Origin: CAZCGA01 sp964498075
GTDB lineage: Bacteria > Desulfobacterota > Binatia > HRBIN30
DNA length: 64,000 nt
Direction: 5' to 3'
Assembly: GCA_964498075.1 (NCBI GenBank)
Contig: CAZCGA010000014.1
Span: forward strand, 1 to 64,000
Of the stretch, positions 9,918 to 19,432 are shown one piece after another. Each line of letters opens with the position of its first letter. The stretch's first letter is position 1. The notes below the pieces were generated by a model. The model had not been told where the DNA came from and ran no database searches. It saw only the letters and a program-made list of their open reading frames with translations. Position numbers and translations under genes: made by a program.

Positions 9918-12302
9918 GTGAGGCGGCTTTTGGGGCGTCAGCTCCGACTCGCGCGGATGCTGTCTGGGGTGCTGCTAATGATTCTGGCTTCGGCTGCGGG
10001 GCTCGTGCGCCAGCCCGCGCGAGCCGCTGTGGTCAGTGCTCCCATACTAGAAGATGGGCTGACAGCGGAAGGCGTGGAACTCGACGATACTGAAGGCTCT
10101 CATAAGAAAGGCGAGGTTATTTCCGTCGCACGCATCTTCAGGGAAGATGGGACAACCCCGGCAACCGTGTCAATAGGTCCTGACTGCCCTTCCCGCCATC
10201 TGCACGGTGTTATCAAGATCTGCGACCCCAGGACTGGGGCATTAGATGGCCCCTTTCCTGATATGAAGCCGCATGAGTGCGGCCACGGCATGGTTAAAGA
10301 CTATAGAGCAGACGTCACCCTCGACGGTGACGGTCCGTTTTTCGCGCGTGTGGGTAGAGCTCTGACGTACACGCTTACTCTGACAAACGCTGGACCACGT
10401 ACCGCAGACTTTGTCAGAATTCAGCCAACCGCAAAGTTTGATGGCGAGGAACTCATGAATCTCGGTGTGGAATTCGAAGGATGTGATCTTGCCTTCGCTA
10501 TCTTTTGTAGCAATTTCGCACTTCCAGCGGGCGCTTCAAAGACGGTGAGGTATAGCCTGACGATCACCGACAATACGTTCCTCAAGAAGGGAACGGTCGC
10601 GGTAACTTTCCGTGCTTTGGCACGTGCAGGCTGCGCGCCAGGTCACTTCGAGGAAATCGATGCCCTTCCGGGAAACAATGATGCCACTCTTACGACGAGA
10701 GTCCTCGATGTTGGCTCAGAGCCTGATGTAAGAAAGGCGTTCGAGATTCCAATCGATGTGCGGCGGGTGCTCTTGGAACTCAATATAATAAAACCAATTG
10801 ACTTAGGGGCGGGTGCTACCGGGTTGATAAACCTTGGTGGTGGCTCCGGTGGCGCTGATGTTCTACTCTTTCGACCAGACAATACCGGCGGCTTTACGCT
10901 TGGGAAAGACTTTCAATTGCCATCAGACTTTGAGCCCGTCAACGTCAAGGTATTCGATGTAAACAAGGATGGCGATCCAGACATTCTCTTTGAAGATTCT
11001 AAGGGCGCATTCAAGAGTGTCTTGGCCCCGGCATTCCTTTTACCGATCGCGACTCCAGGAGGTGGCGCTCCCGTGGTGGATTACGACGTTGTCGAAGTGT
11101 TTTCTAATCCGTCCATAGTTGGAATCAGTTCTCCAAGCGCCACTGCCGGAGCTGGGGCCGCGTCTACCTTCGATGCATCGATGCGTGACCACGATAGCAG
11201 CGGCGGTGCGCCGGCTGCGCAGACGGGAAGCCTTTCGGTTTTCAAAGGCGACAAGACCGGCGCGTTCCAGAAACTCTCAACCATTCCACTGCCGGGTCTC
11301 CCCACTGCGATTGTTACAGGCGAGTTCAACGGCGACCAGAAAACCGATGCGGCTGTGACTCTACTTGGCGCGACCGATGGCAGCCCTGGAAGCGTTTTGC
11401 TCCTTTCCGGTGACGGCGCTGGAAACTTCACCGCTGCGGGAACCTTCCCGGCTGGGGTGAAGCCGTCGTCCATCGCTGTCGGTGACTTTGACAACGATAG
11501 TGACCTCGACCTGGCGGTAGCAAACCACGACTCTAGCGATGTCTCGATCCTTCTCGGTGACGGCGCGGGAGGCCTTTCGCTGGCGACGACGGTTCCTGTC
11601 GGCACCAACCCGGTTGACATCGTCGTCGGCGACTTCAACGGCGGCAAGCTTGACTTGGCTACCGCAAACGAAGGCTCAAACGATGTCACGATCCTTCTGG
11701 GAGGCGGCAACGGGCTGTTCATCCCGACAAACGTGGCGGCAGGGCAAACGCCTTCTTCGCTCGGCGCGGCTGACTTCAACCGAGACGGCAAGCTAGACCT
11801 GGCGGTGGCAAACAAAGGCTCCGGCGATATCTTCATTCTGCTGAACGGAGCCGCGCCGATTACTCGCCCGGTTGTCAGCGGCGCTGAGATCGCCGGCGAG
11901 GAGCTCACCGTCACGGGATCAAGATTCGACAATGGCGCGGTGATCCTCGTGAACGGGGTGGAACAGGGCACGGCGAATGACAGTCAGAGCCCGACTACTC
12001 TGTTGATCGCCAGCGTGGCGGGCAAGCAGATCAGACCCGGTCAGGGCGTTGTGATTCAGGTGCAAAGCTCAGCCGGCATATTCTCAGAGGGGCTGGCCTT
12101 CAGACGGCCGGGGTGCGCCGGCGACTGCGACACCAGCGGCAACGTGACCGTCGACGAACGGGTCAAAGGGGTCAACATTGCGCTCGGCAACGCACAAGTC
12201 GATACCTGTTCGGCCTTCGATGTCAACGGTGATCGACGGGTCACAGTGGACGAGCTGGTCAAAGCGATGAGCAACGCGCCGGGCAGCTGCCCAACCCCAT
12301 AG
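9918..12302 (+). CDS. Secreted FG-GAP/VCBS repeat protein with DUF11-like and dockerin-like domains
   Basis: A 794-residue exported protein. A GTG start at 9918 follows CGAGG; an ATG 13 codons later gives an equally good signal peptide (LSGVLLMILASAAGL). A DUF11-like conserved repeat region (ALTYTLTLTNAGPRTADFV) lies near residue 150. From about 340 to 640 there are FG-GAP/VCBS-type units (VGDFDNDSDLDLAVANHDSSDV, AADFNRDGKLDLAVANKGSGD) that would form a calcium-binding beta-propeller. The last 65 residues contain two EF-hand-like loops (CDTSGNVTVDE, DVNGDRRVTVDE), dockerin-like. The first two thirds are visibly richer in A/T than the neighbours and the C terminus, so the gene may be mosaic. 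Probable role: cell-surface or extracellular adhesion; partner unknown. Confidence 0.78.
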   Translation: MRRLLGRQLRLARMLSGVLLMILASAAGLVRQPARAAVVSAPILEDGLTAEGVELDDTEGSHKKGEVISVARIFREDGTTPATVSIGPDCPSRHLHGVIKICDPRTGALDGPFPDMKPHECGHGMVKDYRADVTLDGDGPFFARVGRALTYTLTLTNAGPRTADFVRIQPTAKFDGEELMNLGVEFEGCDLAFAIFCSNFALPAGASKTVRYSLTITDNTFLKKGTVAVTFRALARAGCAPGHFEEIDALPGNNDATLTTRVLDVGSEPDVRKAFEIPIDVRRVLLELNIIKPIDLGAGATGLINLGGGSGGADVLLFRPDNTGGFTLGKDFQLPSDFEPVNVKVFDVNKDGDPDILFEDSKGAFKSVLAPAFLLPIATPGGGAPVVDYDVVEVFSNPSIVGISSPSATAGAGAASTFDASMRDHDSSGGAPAAQTGSLSVFKGDKTGAFQKLSTIPLPGLPTAIVTGEFNGDQKTDAAVTLLGATDGSPGSVLLLSGDGAGNFTAAGTFPAGVKPSSIAVGDFDNDSDLDLAVANHDSSDVSILLGDGAGGLSLATTVPVGTNPVDIVVGDFNGGKLDLATANEGSNDVTILLGGGNGLFIPTNVAAGQTPSSLGAADFNRDGKLDLAVANKGSGDIFILLNGAAPITRPVVSGAEIAGEELTVTGSRFDNGAVILVNGVEQGTANDSQSPTTLLIASVAGKQIRPGQGVVIQVQSSAGIFSEGLAFRRPGCAGDCDTSGNVTVDERVKGVNIALGNAQVDTCSAFDVNGDRRVTVDELVKAMSNAPGSCPTP

Positions 12303-12344
12303 TGTCAGTCGCAGAAGCGGAGCGGCGGGGGTTGCACAACCGTG

Positions 12345-12475
12345 GTCGGCCTTGACTTCGCGTCTGTTGTGCGGCGCGAAGATCGGCCGCAGCAACCGCT
12401 GTTGCGCACCGACCAGGTCGAGCACCAACGCCTCGTTGCGCTGCGTCAGGCCGCCGTAGGGGGCGACCTGAATTT
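12345..12475 (-). pseudogene. Fragment of a class III cyclase gene
   Basis: Read on the minus strand, this intergenic stretch gives GLTQRNEAL...QQRLLRPIFAP...REVK, clearly the segment spanning ALTQRNEAL to REVKGTGDG of the two full cyclases at 3.2-7.4 kb. No start, metal-site aspartates or remainder of the domain is present. It is a decayed remnant of a third family member between the FG-GAP gene and cysteine synthase. Confidence 0.7.
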
Positions 12476-12531
12476 GGTCTATCGAAGTTGCGGGGTTTCT
12501 GGCAGGCTCGCGCCACGTAGCGGAGGGCAGG

Positions 12532-13515
<984 letters not shown>

Positions 13516-13590
13516 GCGCGCTGAGCCGGATGCGCGGCGCGCGCCACGTGGCGACCGTACTGCCACGTGGCATGCCCGCGCCACCTCGAT

Positions 13591-14004
13591 TCAGCCACCG
13601 ACTTCGCTGAAGCCGACGACCTCCACCGAGGTTCTGAAATACCCATCCGTTCGGGACGGCAGCGGCGGCGTGACCTGGTAGGTGAACGGCATGCGGCCGC
13701 CGGGGGCGATTTCACCCCGCACGCTGTACAGCGTCGCTCTCCCCGGGTTGTCGCTTCCCGGATGAAACTCATTCTTCCAGAACCACTGGTACCGGATCAT
13801 CAGCGCGACGTCGCGGATCGGGTGCTGCGACTTGTTGAGCAGGACCCCCGAGACCGCGCTGTCCTCCGCAGCGGTGTCGGCGACCACAACGACAGCCGAA
13901 GCATCGTGTGAGGACAAGACCCTCTCCGAGCGGCCTTGCACCGCCGACGCGCAGAGCAGCACGGCGAGTGTACCCAACACAGACCCTGCGAACATGGCCT
14001 TCAT
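13591..14004 (-). CDS. Small exported protein with Ig-like fold, function unknown
   Basis: A 137-residue protein with a clear signal peptide (FAGSVLGTLAVLLCASAVQG) and one compact beta-rich domain (SGVLLNKSQHPIRDVALMIRYQW ... GEIAPGGRMPFTYQV). This pattern resembles FxLYD-type domains describing conserved extracellular beta sandwiches. The start at 14004 has an excellent AAGGAGG six bases upstream. No operon partner lies nearby; the gene is divergent from the MaoC operon. Function is unknown. Confidence 0.7.
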   Translation of the reverse strand: MKAMFAGSVLGTLAVLLCASAVQGRSERVLSSHDASAVVVVADTAAEDSAVSGVLLNKSQHPIRDVALMIRYQWFWKNEFHPGSDNPGRATLYSVRGEIAPGGRMPFTYQVTPPLPSRTDGYFRTSVEVVGFSEVGG

Positions 14005-14219
14005 GTCGGCCTCCTTTCGCTCGCTCCGGAATAGAGCGCGAGGCGTGCCAGACCATCCGCCGCGGCCCATCGCGCCCACCGAGAGTGGGAAGCCCGCTGG
14101 CGGCGGGCCGTTTGAAGTCCTTACCCGCCGCGCTTGTAATTTTTGCAACCTCACTCCACCCCTGATGGACGTAGCCTGCGCGCCGTACTACATGCAGAGA
14201 CAGCGACACGGGAGGACAC

Positions 14220-14696
14220 ATGGAGAGCATCCGATTCGACGACATCGAGAAGTTGAAGAGCAAGATCAGCGATACTTTCGGTCCATTTGGTCCGGAGGTG
14301 CCGATCACTCAGGAGATGATCAACAAGTTCGCCGAGCTCACCGGTGATCACCAGTGGATCCACGTCGACGTGGAACGGTGCAAGCGTGAGAGCCCTTTCA
14401 AGCAACCGATCGCCCACGGCTTCCTCACCCTGAGCCTCATTCCGACCATCCGCGCCGTGAGCGACTACCAGGTCGCCGGGTTCGGCAACGCCACCAACTA
14501 CGGCGCCGAGAAGCTGCGCTTCACCGCGCCGGTACCCGCAGGCTCGAAGGTGCATGCGCGTTCGCGCCTCGTGGCCGTTGAGAAGAAGCCCTCCGGCACA
14601 CAGGTGACCACCGAGATCAACGTCCACGTTGTGGGCCAGGACCGCCCGGCGGTCATCTACGTGATGCTGGTGCTGTATCATCCGCCGATGAAGTGA
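14220..14696 (+). CDS. MaoC-family hot-dog dehydratase
   Basis: A 158-residue single hot-dog protein of the MaoC / R-specific enoyl-CoA hydratase family. The catalytic pair is in TGDHQWIHVD (Asp43, His48), followed by HGFLTLSL, the conserved helix-capping motif. It should hydrate trans-2-enoyl-CoA or a related acyl-CoA in the cytoplasm. A GGGAGGACAC ribosome site precedes the start. It begins a four-gene plus-strand set (18 bases to the oxidoreductase, then overlapping genes), so a role in one catabolic pathway is likely though its substrate is unknown. Confidence 0.88.
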   Translation: MESIRFDDIEKLKSKISDTFGPFGPEVPITQEMINKFAELTGDHQWIHVDVERCKRESPFKQPIAHGFLTLSLIPTIRAVSDYQVAGFGNATNYGAEKLRFTAPVPAGSKVHARSRLVAVEKKPSGTQVTTEINVHVVGQDRPAVIYVMLVLYHPPMK

Positions 14697-14714
14697 GCTG
14701 CGGTCGGCGTAGTC

Positions 14715-15710
14715 ATGAGCGATACTCCGCTGCGCATCGGCATTCTCGGCGCCGCACGCATCGCGCCGATGGCGTTGATTCGACCGGCGCGCGCGGCGCC
14801 CGAAGCGGCGGTCGTCGCCGTCGCGGCGCGTGACCCGCAGCGCGCGCAAGCGTTCGCGACCAAGCACGGCATCGGGCGCGTCCATTCCAGCTACGACGCC
14901 CTGCTTGCAGACCCCGAGGTCGACGCCGTCTACAATCCGCTACCGAACAGCCTGCACTGCGAGTGGACGATTCGCGCCCTGCACGCGGGGAAGCACGTGC
15001 TCTGTGAGAAGCCGATCGCCTCGAATGCGGCCGAGGCCGAGCGCATGGCGCAGGCAGCGCAGCAGACCGAGCGTGTATTGGTCGAGGCGTTCCACTGGCG
15101 CTACCACCCGCTAGCGGCGCGCCTGCGGGAGATCATCGGCTCCGGCGAGCTCGGGGCGGTGCGCCACGTCGAGGCGCATCTGTGCATCCCGCTGCTCCTA
15201 CCCGGCGACATCCGCTACAAGCTCGACCTCGGCGGCGGCGCCACCATGGACACCGGCTGCTACGCCATCAGCATCATGCGCTTTCTCGCCGGTGCGGAGC
15301 CCGAGGTCGTGCACGCCGAGGCGCGGCTGTCCTCGCCGGGCGTCGACCGCTACATGGAGGCGAAATTTCGGTTTCCCGACGGGCGGACCGGGCGCATCAC
15401 CTGCTCGCTGTTCTCCAGCGTGCTTCTGCGCGCCAGCGCGCGCGTCGACGGCGAGCGTGGCGCGATGACTGTGTTCAATCCGATCGCGCCCCATCTCTAC
15501 CATCGCCTGCGCGTGCACACGGCGGCCGGCAGCCGCAGCGAACGCGTACGCGGTGACGCGACCTACACGCATCAGTTGCGCGCCTTCGTCGCCGCCATAC
15601 GCAACGGCGCTGCGGTCCCCACGGGGCCCGACCACGGCATCGCCAACATGCGCGTGATTGATGCCGTGTATCTCAAGGCCGGGCTGCAACCACGCGGAGG
15701 GGTGTACTGA
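14715..15710 (+). CDS. Gfo/Idh/MocA-family oxidoreductase
   Basis: A 331-residue NAD(P)-dependent oxidoreductase with an N-terminal Rossmann motif (IGILGAARIAP), the family EKP signature with catalytic Lys99 (HVLCEKPIAS), and the C-terminal alpha/beta domain. It resembles the trans-1,2-dihydrobenzene-1,2-diol / D-xylose dehydrogenase branch (VEAFHWRYHPLA, GGGATMDTGCYAI). It would oxidise a sugar- or diol-like substrate. The stop overlaps the next start (TGATG), indicating translational coupling with the di-iron protein. Confidence 0.87.
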   Translation: MSDTPLRIGILGAARIAPMALIRPARAAPEAAVVAVAARDPQRAQAFATKHGIGRVHSSYDALLADPEVDAVYNPLPNSLHCEWTIRALHAGKHVLCEKPIASNAAEAERMAQAAQQTERVLVEAFHWRYHPLAARLREIIGSGELGAVRHVEAHLCIPLLLPGDIRYKLDLGGGATMDTGCYAISIMRFLAGAEPEVVHAEARLSSPGVDRYMEAKFRFPDGRTGRITCSLFSSVLLRASARVDGERGAMTVFNPIAPHLYHRLRVHTAAGSRSERVRGDATYTHQLRAFVAAIRNGAAVPTGPDHGIANMRVIDAVYLKAGLQPRGGVY

Positions 15711-16687
15711 TGGGCAGCATGTTTGCACGTGAGCAGCTGCTCGCCGAACATCCCTACGATGCGCCCCTGGTGGTCGACGGCGTGCCGTGCCACGGTGGCT
15801 TCATTGACGGGCTCTATGTCTCGCCCCGGACCTTGTGGCGCGTGCCGGCGCTCGAGGCTTGGCAGCGCGCCCTGCCGGCGGGTGCGGTCGATGCGGTGCT
15901 GGCGCCCATCTCCTGTCGCATCCCGCCGCACTTTCCCACCATCGAGCAGACGAAGCTGCTCGTGCGCAACGGGGTGACGCTGCCGCTGGTCCGCATCCTG
16001 TCGCTGATCGCGATCATCGAGGGCTATGGCGGCGAGGTGCTGCGGACCGTCCCGGTGCCGCCGTTCAGCGAGCGCGTCATCGATCCGATCGACGGCACCG
16101 CCCTGGCGCATCTGTCGACGCTGTTCGAGGCACACGCGCGCGACGAAGCCGGCCACCGTGTCATGTGGGAGCTGGCGCGTGATATCGCGCTCAACCACCC
16201 AGAGATCCCGAAGGACCTGGCACCAAACTTCCCGCCGCCGTCGGGGGTTCGTCTGCTACCCGACGTGCCCGCCGACATGGAGGCGGTGATCCTGCGCATG
16301 ATGGGCGTGCTGATTGTCGAAGTGTTTGCGGTGGAGGCATTCAACTGGGCGAAGGCGGTGCTCGGTGATGCCGCGCTGTTTAGTCGTCACGCCGAGGCGG
16401 CGACGCTCATTGCGTACGTTCAGCAAGACGAAGCCCCGCACGTCGGCTACCTCGCGACCGTGTTGGCCGAGCTGCGGGAGCGCACGCTGATCGGCGACGA
16501 TGGCACTCTCGTTTCGGGTCGTGAGGTCATCGACGGCGCCCGCGACATGATTGTCGGCTTCCAGACCGGTCCGCGACATCAAGCGAACTGCAGCTTCCGC
16601 ATGCAGGTCATCGAGCGCAGCCTCGCGGGGCATCCGCGGCGCAACGCGATCCTCGCCCAATTTCCTACAGCGGAGGGCACCGCATGA
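15710..16687 (+). CDS. Predicted ferritin-like di-iron protein, function unknown
   Basis: A 325-residue, mainly helical protein. Its central region shows two ExxH motifs on separate helices (DEAGHRVMW: Glu146, His149; DEAPHVGYL: Glu241, His244), each preceded one helix earlier by glutamates (Glu104 or Glu109; Glu204 or Glu209). This is the arrangement of ferritin-like di-iron oxygenases. I do not recognise a named family. It is coupled to the Gfo/Idh gene before it and overlaps the GFA gene after it by four bases, so it may hydroxylate or oxygenate an intermediate of that pathway. The iron site is inferred from motif spacing. Confidence 0.62.
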   Translation: MGSMFAREQLLAEHPYDAPLVVDGVPCHGGFIDGLYVSPRTLWRVPALEAWQRALPAGAVDAVLAPISCRIPPHFPTIEQTKLLVRNGVTLPLVRILSLIAIIEGYGGEVLRTVPVPPFSERVIDPIDGTALAHLSTLFEAHARDEAGHRVMWELARDIALNHPEIPKDLAPNFPPPSGVRLLPDVPADMEAVILRMMGVLIVEVFAVEAFNWAKAVLGDAALFSRHAEAATLIAYVQQDEAPHVGYLATVLAELRERTLIGDDGTLVSGREVIDGARDMIVGFQTGPRHQANCSFRMQVIERSLAGHPRRNAILAQFPTAEGTA

Positions 16688-17523
16688 GCAGGGCGACCTG
16701 TCTCTGCGGGGAGGTCGCATGGGAGCTCGACGCGCCGTTTGATTTCATGTCGCACTGCCACTGCTCGCGCTGCCGGAAGGCGCACGGCGTGGCGTTCGCG
16801 ACCTACGTGGCCGCAGCGGCCGCGGGCTTCCGGCTGCGCGGACGCGAGCGCATCGTGCATTGGGAGTCGGCGACGAGATTCTTCCGCTGCTTCTGCGGCC
16901 GCTGCGGCTCGGTGGTCCCCGGCGACGCGTTCGAAGGACGCATGTTCGTGCCTGCCGGCAACTTCGACGATGATCCCGGCGTCCGGCCGCTCGCCCACAT
17001 CTTCGTGGCGTCGAAGGCCCCGTGGTACGAGATCCGCGACAGCCTGCCGCGCTTCGACGCCTATCCGCCGGGCATCGACGCGCCCGTGTTGCCGGATCGC
17101 GCGCCGCTCGATGCGCCCGGCTTACCGCGCGGCAGCTGCCTGTGCGGCGCCGTCAGCTACCTAGCGGAAGGACAGCCCACGCGTTGCTACAACTGCCACT
17201 GCAGTCGTTGTCGCAAGACGCACTCGGCGGCGCACAGCTCGACTCTCGTCACGTCCGCTGATAGCGTACGCTTCACCCGCGGCCACGACCTGCTCGCCGC
17301 GTACAAGGTCCCCGAGGCGCGACACTTCACGCACGTGTTCTGCCGCCTGTGCGGCTCGTCCATGCCGAACATCGACCGCAACCGCGGCCTGGCCGTCGTG
17401 CCGATGGGCGGGCTCGACGACGATCCGGGGATCCGCCCGCAGGCGCACATCTACGTGGCCTCGAAACCGCCCTGGTACGACATCGCCGACGCGCTGCCGC
17501 AGCATGCCGAGTCGCAATCTTGA
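16684..17523 (+). CDS. Double GFA-domain protein
   Basis: A 279-residue protein with two complete GFA (glutathione-dependent formaldehyde-activating-like, CENP-V/GFA) zinc domains in tandem. Each has CLCG, then HCSRCRK, then FCGRCGS or FCRLCGS cysteine clusters and the GxLDDDPG / NFDDDPG and HIFVASKAPWY / HIYVASKPPWY endings. Most family members are single domains of about 130 residues, so this is an internal duplication. It may bind a thiol adduct or zinc; the enzymatic activity of the family is doubtful. It is the last gene of the four-gene set and overlaps its predecessor by four bases. Confidence 0.85.
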   Translation: MSRATCLCGEVAWELDAPFDFMSHCHCSRCRKAHGVAFATYVAAAAAGFRLRGRERIVHWESATRFFRCFCGRCGSVVPGDAFEGRMFVPAGNFDDDPGVRPLAHIFVASKAPWYEIRDSLPRFDAYPPGIDAPVLPDRAPLDAPGLPRGSCLCGAVSYLAEGQPTRCYNCHCSRCRKTHSAAHSSTLVTSADSVRFTRGHDLLAAYKVPEARHFTHVFCRLCGSSMPNIDRNRGLAVVPMGGLDDDPGIRPQAHIYVASKPPWYDIADALPQHAESQS

Positions 17524-17703
17524 AAACCTGAAATACCCTGCCACGGAGGCGTAGAGACGCAGAGCCTCGTGCGCGATCACCAGTCGTAGCGCTTCAACAG
17601 CGCGATGTCGGCATTGGTCACGCGCTGGCCCGAGTTCGCAGGGGCCCTGGTGAACCTTTTCCTCAGGTAAGGCGTACTACGGTTCGAGAACAGGAGGTCT
17701 CGC

Positions 17704-18099
17704 ATGGAAGGCGTGAAGCACTGCCCCTATTGTGGTGAAGAGATCCGGGCGGAAGCGGTCCGCTGTCGCTACTGCCGGAGTCGACTGACTTCATTCGATC
17801 CCGAGCGCTGGCATCGCAGCCACAGCGACGCCCGACTTGCGGGCGTGTGTGCGGCGCTGGCGCATGCGTTCGCGCTGCCGACGGCCGCTGTCCGACTGGC
17901 GTTCGTCGTGCTCACCTTCGTTCACTTGCTCGGTCCGCTCATCTACGGCGGCCTCTGGTTGATCATTCCGCGCCGCCCGGGCGACGAGTCGCTGCTCGAG
18001 GGTGTGCTCAAGACGGCCTCAGATCTCGCCGCCATGCTCGGTGGGCGGCGGAACCGGCCGCCGACGCCGCCGAGCGCGTGGGAGCATCCGTCTGCCTAA
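17704..18099 (+). CDS. Zinc-ribbon PspC-domain membrane protein
   Basis: A 131-residue protein with an N-terminal zinc ribbon (CPYCGEEIRAEAVRCRYC) joined to a PspC domain (DARLAGVCAALAHAF ... GPLIYGGLWLIIP), with a membrane helix about residues 62-90. PspC proteins take part in phage-shock or envelope-stress sensing. A strong AGGAGG precedes the start. It is the first of four genes (PspC, sigma, anti-sigma-like, PspC), which suggests that it feeds membrane stress into the sigma factor. Confidence 0.82.
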   Translation: MEGVKHCPYCGEEIRAEAVRCRYCRSRLTSFDPERWHRSHSDARLAGVCAALAHAFALPTAAVRLAFVVLTFVHLLGPLIYGGLWLIIPRRPGDESLLEGVLKTASDLAAMLGGRRNRPPTPPSAWEHPSA

Positions 18100-18117
18100 G
18101 TGTGCTATGCGCGGGCA

Positions 18118-18630
18118 ATGGCGACAGACGAGGAGCTCGTCGGCCAGCTGGTGCTTGGAGATGAGCCTGCGCTGCGTGAGCTGCTGCGCCGCTACGAGCG
18201 GCCGCTCTCCCACTTCATCTCCCGCTATACCTCGGGACGCGATGTCGACGATCTGTATCAGGAAACCTGGATGCGCGTCGTCCGTCACGCCGCCCGCTTC
18301 GACCAGACACGGCGCTTTTCCACGTGGCTGTTCCAGATCGCCGTCAACCTGTGCCGTGACTGGCACCGGCGGGCGCCACCTGAGCCGACCGACGACCTTC
18401 GAGCCGCTGCGGAGAGCCACGAGCTGGGGCGCGCCGAGGCGCGCATCGATGCGGCCCACCTGCTCGCCTTGCTGCCCGGACCTCAACGTGAGGTGGTGAT
18501 CTTGCGCTACTACCACGACCTGAGCGAGGACGATGTGGCGCGTATCCTCGAGTGCCCGAAGGGCACGGTGAAGAGCCGACTGCACAACGCCCTGGCGCGC
18601 TTGGCGGCAGTGGTGCGCGCGGAGCGGTAA
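18118..18630 (+). CDS. ECF RNA polymerase sigma factor
   Basis: A 170-residue extracytoplasmic-function sigma factor. Region 2 contains DVDDLYQETWMRV and FSTWLFQIAVN (-10 recognition), and region 4 ends in a helix-turn-helix (LSEDDVARILECPKGTVKSRLHNAL) for the -35 element. I chose ATG 18118 over an in-frame GTG at 18100, because the family usually begins with a short TDEELV segment. It lies between a PspC gene and a membrane protein with an HxxxCxxC zinc motif, the usual position of its anti-sigma factor. Confidence 0.92.
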   Translation: MATDEELVGQLVLGDEPALRELLRRYERPLSHFISRYTSGRDVDDLYQETWMRVVRHAARFDQTRRFSTWLFQIAVNLCRDWHRRAPPEPTDDLRAAAESHELGRAEARIDAAHLLALLPGPQREVVILRYYHDLSEDDVARILECPKGTVKSRLHNALARLAAVVRAER

Positions 18631-18636
18631 GCGAGA

Positions 18637-19095
18637 ATGAACCATCCCAAGCACGACGGAACGCGAGCGGATGGTCTGGGCCTCCTGGCCGGACATGCGA
18701 AGGAGTGCGAGGAATGCAGCGCCCAGCCGCTCCCACTCCAACCGTTGGCCGCGCTCCTCGATGCAGTCCAGGTGCAGGTCGACGCTGCCACTCTCTCGAG
18801 GCGGACGCTGGCGCGGTTGGGGCCGGAGTTGGGGCGCTTCGCGCAAGCGGCGTCCTGGCGTCGTGTGTGGGTTGGCGTGCTCCTCGCCCTGCTGCCGCTG
18901 CCGGCGGTGGTGGCATACGACGCCTACTTCCTGCGTGTCGTGTACGCCGTCGTCAGCGTGCTCCTGCCAGCAGCGTTCGCGGCGTATCTGGTGCTGAGCT
19001 ACGCGGCGTTTCTAGTGTTGCTCTTCGCGCTCACCTACGCCGCAATTCCGCTGCTAGTCGTTCGTGATGGGCGGCGGTTGCCGACGCTGTCGTGA
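18637..19095 (+). CDS. Membrane protein, probable anti-sigma factor
   Basis: A 152-residue protein beginning six bases after the sigma gene. Residues 20-27 form HAKECEEC, the HxxxCxxC core of zinc anti-sigma (ZAS/zf-HC2) domains, and the C-terminal half contains two or three hydrophobic helices (about 78-135). This architecture and position indicate an anti-sigma factor that holds the ECF sigma at the membrane. The zinc domain is short and divergent, so the call rests mainly on context. Confidence 0.65.
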   Translation: MNHPKHDGTRADGLGLLAGHAKECEECSAQPLPLQPLAALLDAVQVQVDAATLSRRTLARLGPELGRFAQAASWRRVWVGVLLALLPLPAVVAYDAYFLRVVYAVVSVLLPAAFAAYLVLSYAAFLVLLFALTYAAIPLLVVRDGRRLPTLS

Positions 19096-19102
19096 GGTGC
19101 AG

Positions 19103-19414
19103 ATGAAACAGTGTCCGTACTGCGCGGAAGACATTCAGGAGCACGCTGTGAAGTGCCGCTATTGCGGCAGCATGCTGGAGGGGTCGGCGCTGTCGCGCAC
19201 CTGGTACCGCTCGCGGCGCGGTAAGATGATCGCCGGCGTGTGCGCCGGCCTGGCGGAGCAGTTCGGGATCTCGGTGACGGCGTTGCGGCTTGCCGCTGTG
19301 GTGCTGACCTTGTTGGGCGCCGGCTGGGGCATCATCGTGTACGTTGTCCTGTGGGTGATCATGCCGTACCGGGACATCAGTCAGGGACCTGTGCTCCGGG
19401 CTCCGGACACATGA
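19103..19414 (+). CDS. Zinc-ribbon PspC-domain membrane protein (second copy)
   Basis: A 103-residue protein with a zinc ribbon (CPYCAEDIQEHAVKCRYCG) and a PspC domain (GKMIAGVCAGLAEQFG, LLGAGWGIIVYVVLWVIMP). It closes the PspC / ECF sigma / anti-sigma-like / PspC set. The start at 19103 is preceded by GAGGTGC; a longer frame would overlap the previous gene. It is a paralogue of the protein encoded at 17704. Confidence 0.84.
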   Translation: MKQCPYCAEDIQEHAVKCRYCGSMLEGSALSRTWYRSRRGKMIAGVCAGLAEQFGISVTALRLAAVVLTLLGAGWGIIVYVVLWVIMPYRDISQGPVLRAPDT

Positions 19415-19432
19415 TCCAGCACTCTCCACGCG

